The notes under the pieces are model-generated. The model saw only the letters and a list, made by a program, of their open reading frames with translations. It was not told the origin of the DNA and did no database searches. A program made the translations under genes and the position numbers. Of a stretch of 23,903 nucleotides of DNA, positions 23,586 to 23,903 are shown in pieces (positions within the stretch are counted from its first letter, which is position 1; each line of letters starts with the position of its first letter). Source of the DNA: JBKEDC01 sp047971925 (lineage in GTDB: Bacteria; Bacteroidota; Bacteroidia; Bacteroidales; Prolixibacteraceae); contig JBKEAC010000160.1 of the NCBI GenBank assembly GCA_047971925.1, positions 1-23,903 of the forward strand, written 5' to 3'.

Positions 23586-23903
23586 AAGAGAACATAAATA
23601 ACCTTGCTTGCCGAAATCAAAATCTGTTTAATTTTTGCCATTTTACAAATAGCTGTCATAATTCGAATTTTAAAAAATTTCATCTGAGAAAAAAATAAAA
23701 ACATGAAAGACGATCGATTAAAATCCGACCGGCTTTCCAATTACATACGTATACTTTCGAGCAAGTTTTTATACATTTTGGCGAATTTTTATTCATTTTA
23801 TTTGCTAAATCATTTAAAAACAACTAATACACCGTGCTATTTAGAATGATTAAGAGTTATCTTAGCGATTTTTCGGCTTAAATTGTAACATTTAATACTT
23901 AAC
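23586..23903. other. AT-rich non-coding end of the window
   Basis: This is strongly AT-rich sequence without a gene, probably part of the upstream region of a gene beyond the window. Partial promoter-like matches (TTTG at 23777-23780 and TTTATTTG at 23797-23804) have the wrong spacing, so no promoter is called. Confidence 0.4.

Noticed and set aside
23772..23804. Promoter at the right end of the window
   Set aside because: The TTTG and TTTATTTG elements have a 16-nt spacing and a mismatch at the conserved A. No downstream gene start is in view to support it.

Overview
The window looks like Bacteroidota (Bacteroidetes) chromosome, probably a Bacteroidales or related order. The 23S and 5S rRNA ends have the look of that phylum. 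Several promoters fit its TTTG / TAnnTTTG pattern (the rnr promoter is an exact TTG-N19-TATCTTTG). Many exported proteins are lipoproteins or pectin and plant-glycan enzymes of families common in these bacteria. Species cannot be fixed from the sequence alone.

Layout. 1-440 is the end of an rRNA operon: the 23S 3' end, a spacer without tRNA, 5S and a terminator. 605-2495 holds an aldo/keto reductase and an AraC-type regulator, with a 21-bp-spaced direct repeat in front. 2496-2876 is a non-coding convergent gap with two strong hairpins. 2877-5024 (minus) is RNase R with a clear promoter. 5025-5294 is a divergent gap carrying an 88-bp foldable element.

5295-23008 is one large catabolic locus on the plus strand. 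A LacI-family regulator gene comes first. After it lies a promoter whose spacer contains a perfect 14-bp palindromic operator, then about 14 tightly packed genes ending at a strong terminator (23043-23077). The first part is cytoplasmic metabolism and uptake: Fe-dependent alcohol dehydrogenase, DapA-family aldolase, a DUF1537 acid-sugar kinase and a sodium/solute symporter. The second part is export and depolymerisation: a GH140/apiosidase-like lipoprotein, a GH43-like lipoprotein, a two-domain Asp-box propeller protein, an (alpha/alpha)6 glycosidase-like lipoprotein, a second Asp-box propeller lipoprotein, a small membrane protein, an esterase with an N-terminal STN-like domain, a PL1 pectate lyase, a lipoprotein xylose-isomerase-like TIM barrel, and a DUF3826 lipoprotein.

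My reading is that the exported enzymes trim a pectic or related plant glycan, the symporter imports a released small sugar or sugar acid, and the cytoplasmic enzymes split, reduce or phosphorylate it, with the LacI protein sensing an intermediate. It resembles a polysaccharide utilisation locus but has no SusC/SusD pair and no hybrid two-component or sigma/anti-sigma regulator in this window. A 173-nt gap before the kinase holds an in-frame tail resembling PdxA, the usual partner of DUF1537 kinases, so a gene seems to have been lost there.

23078-23903 has no convincing gene. It contains a 223-bp nested-palindrome element (23363-23585).
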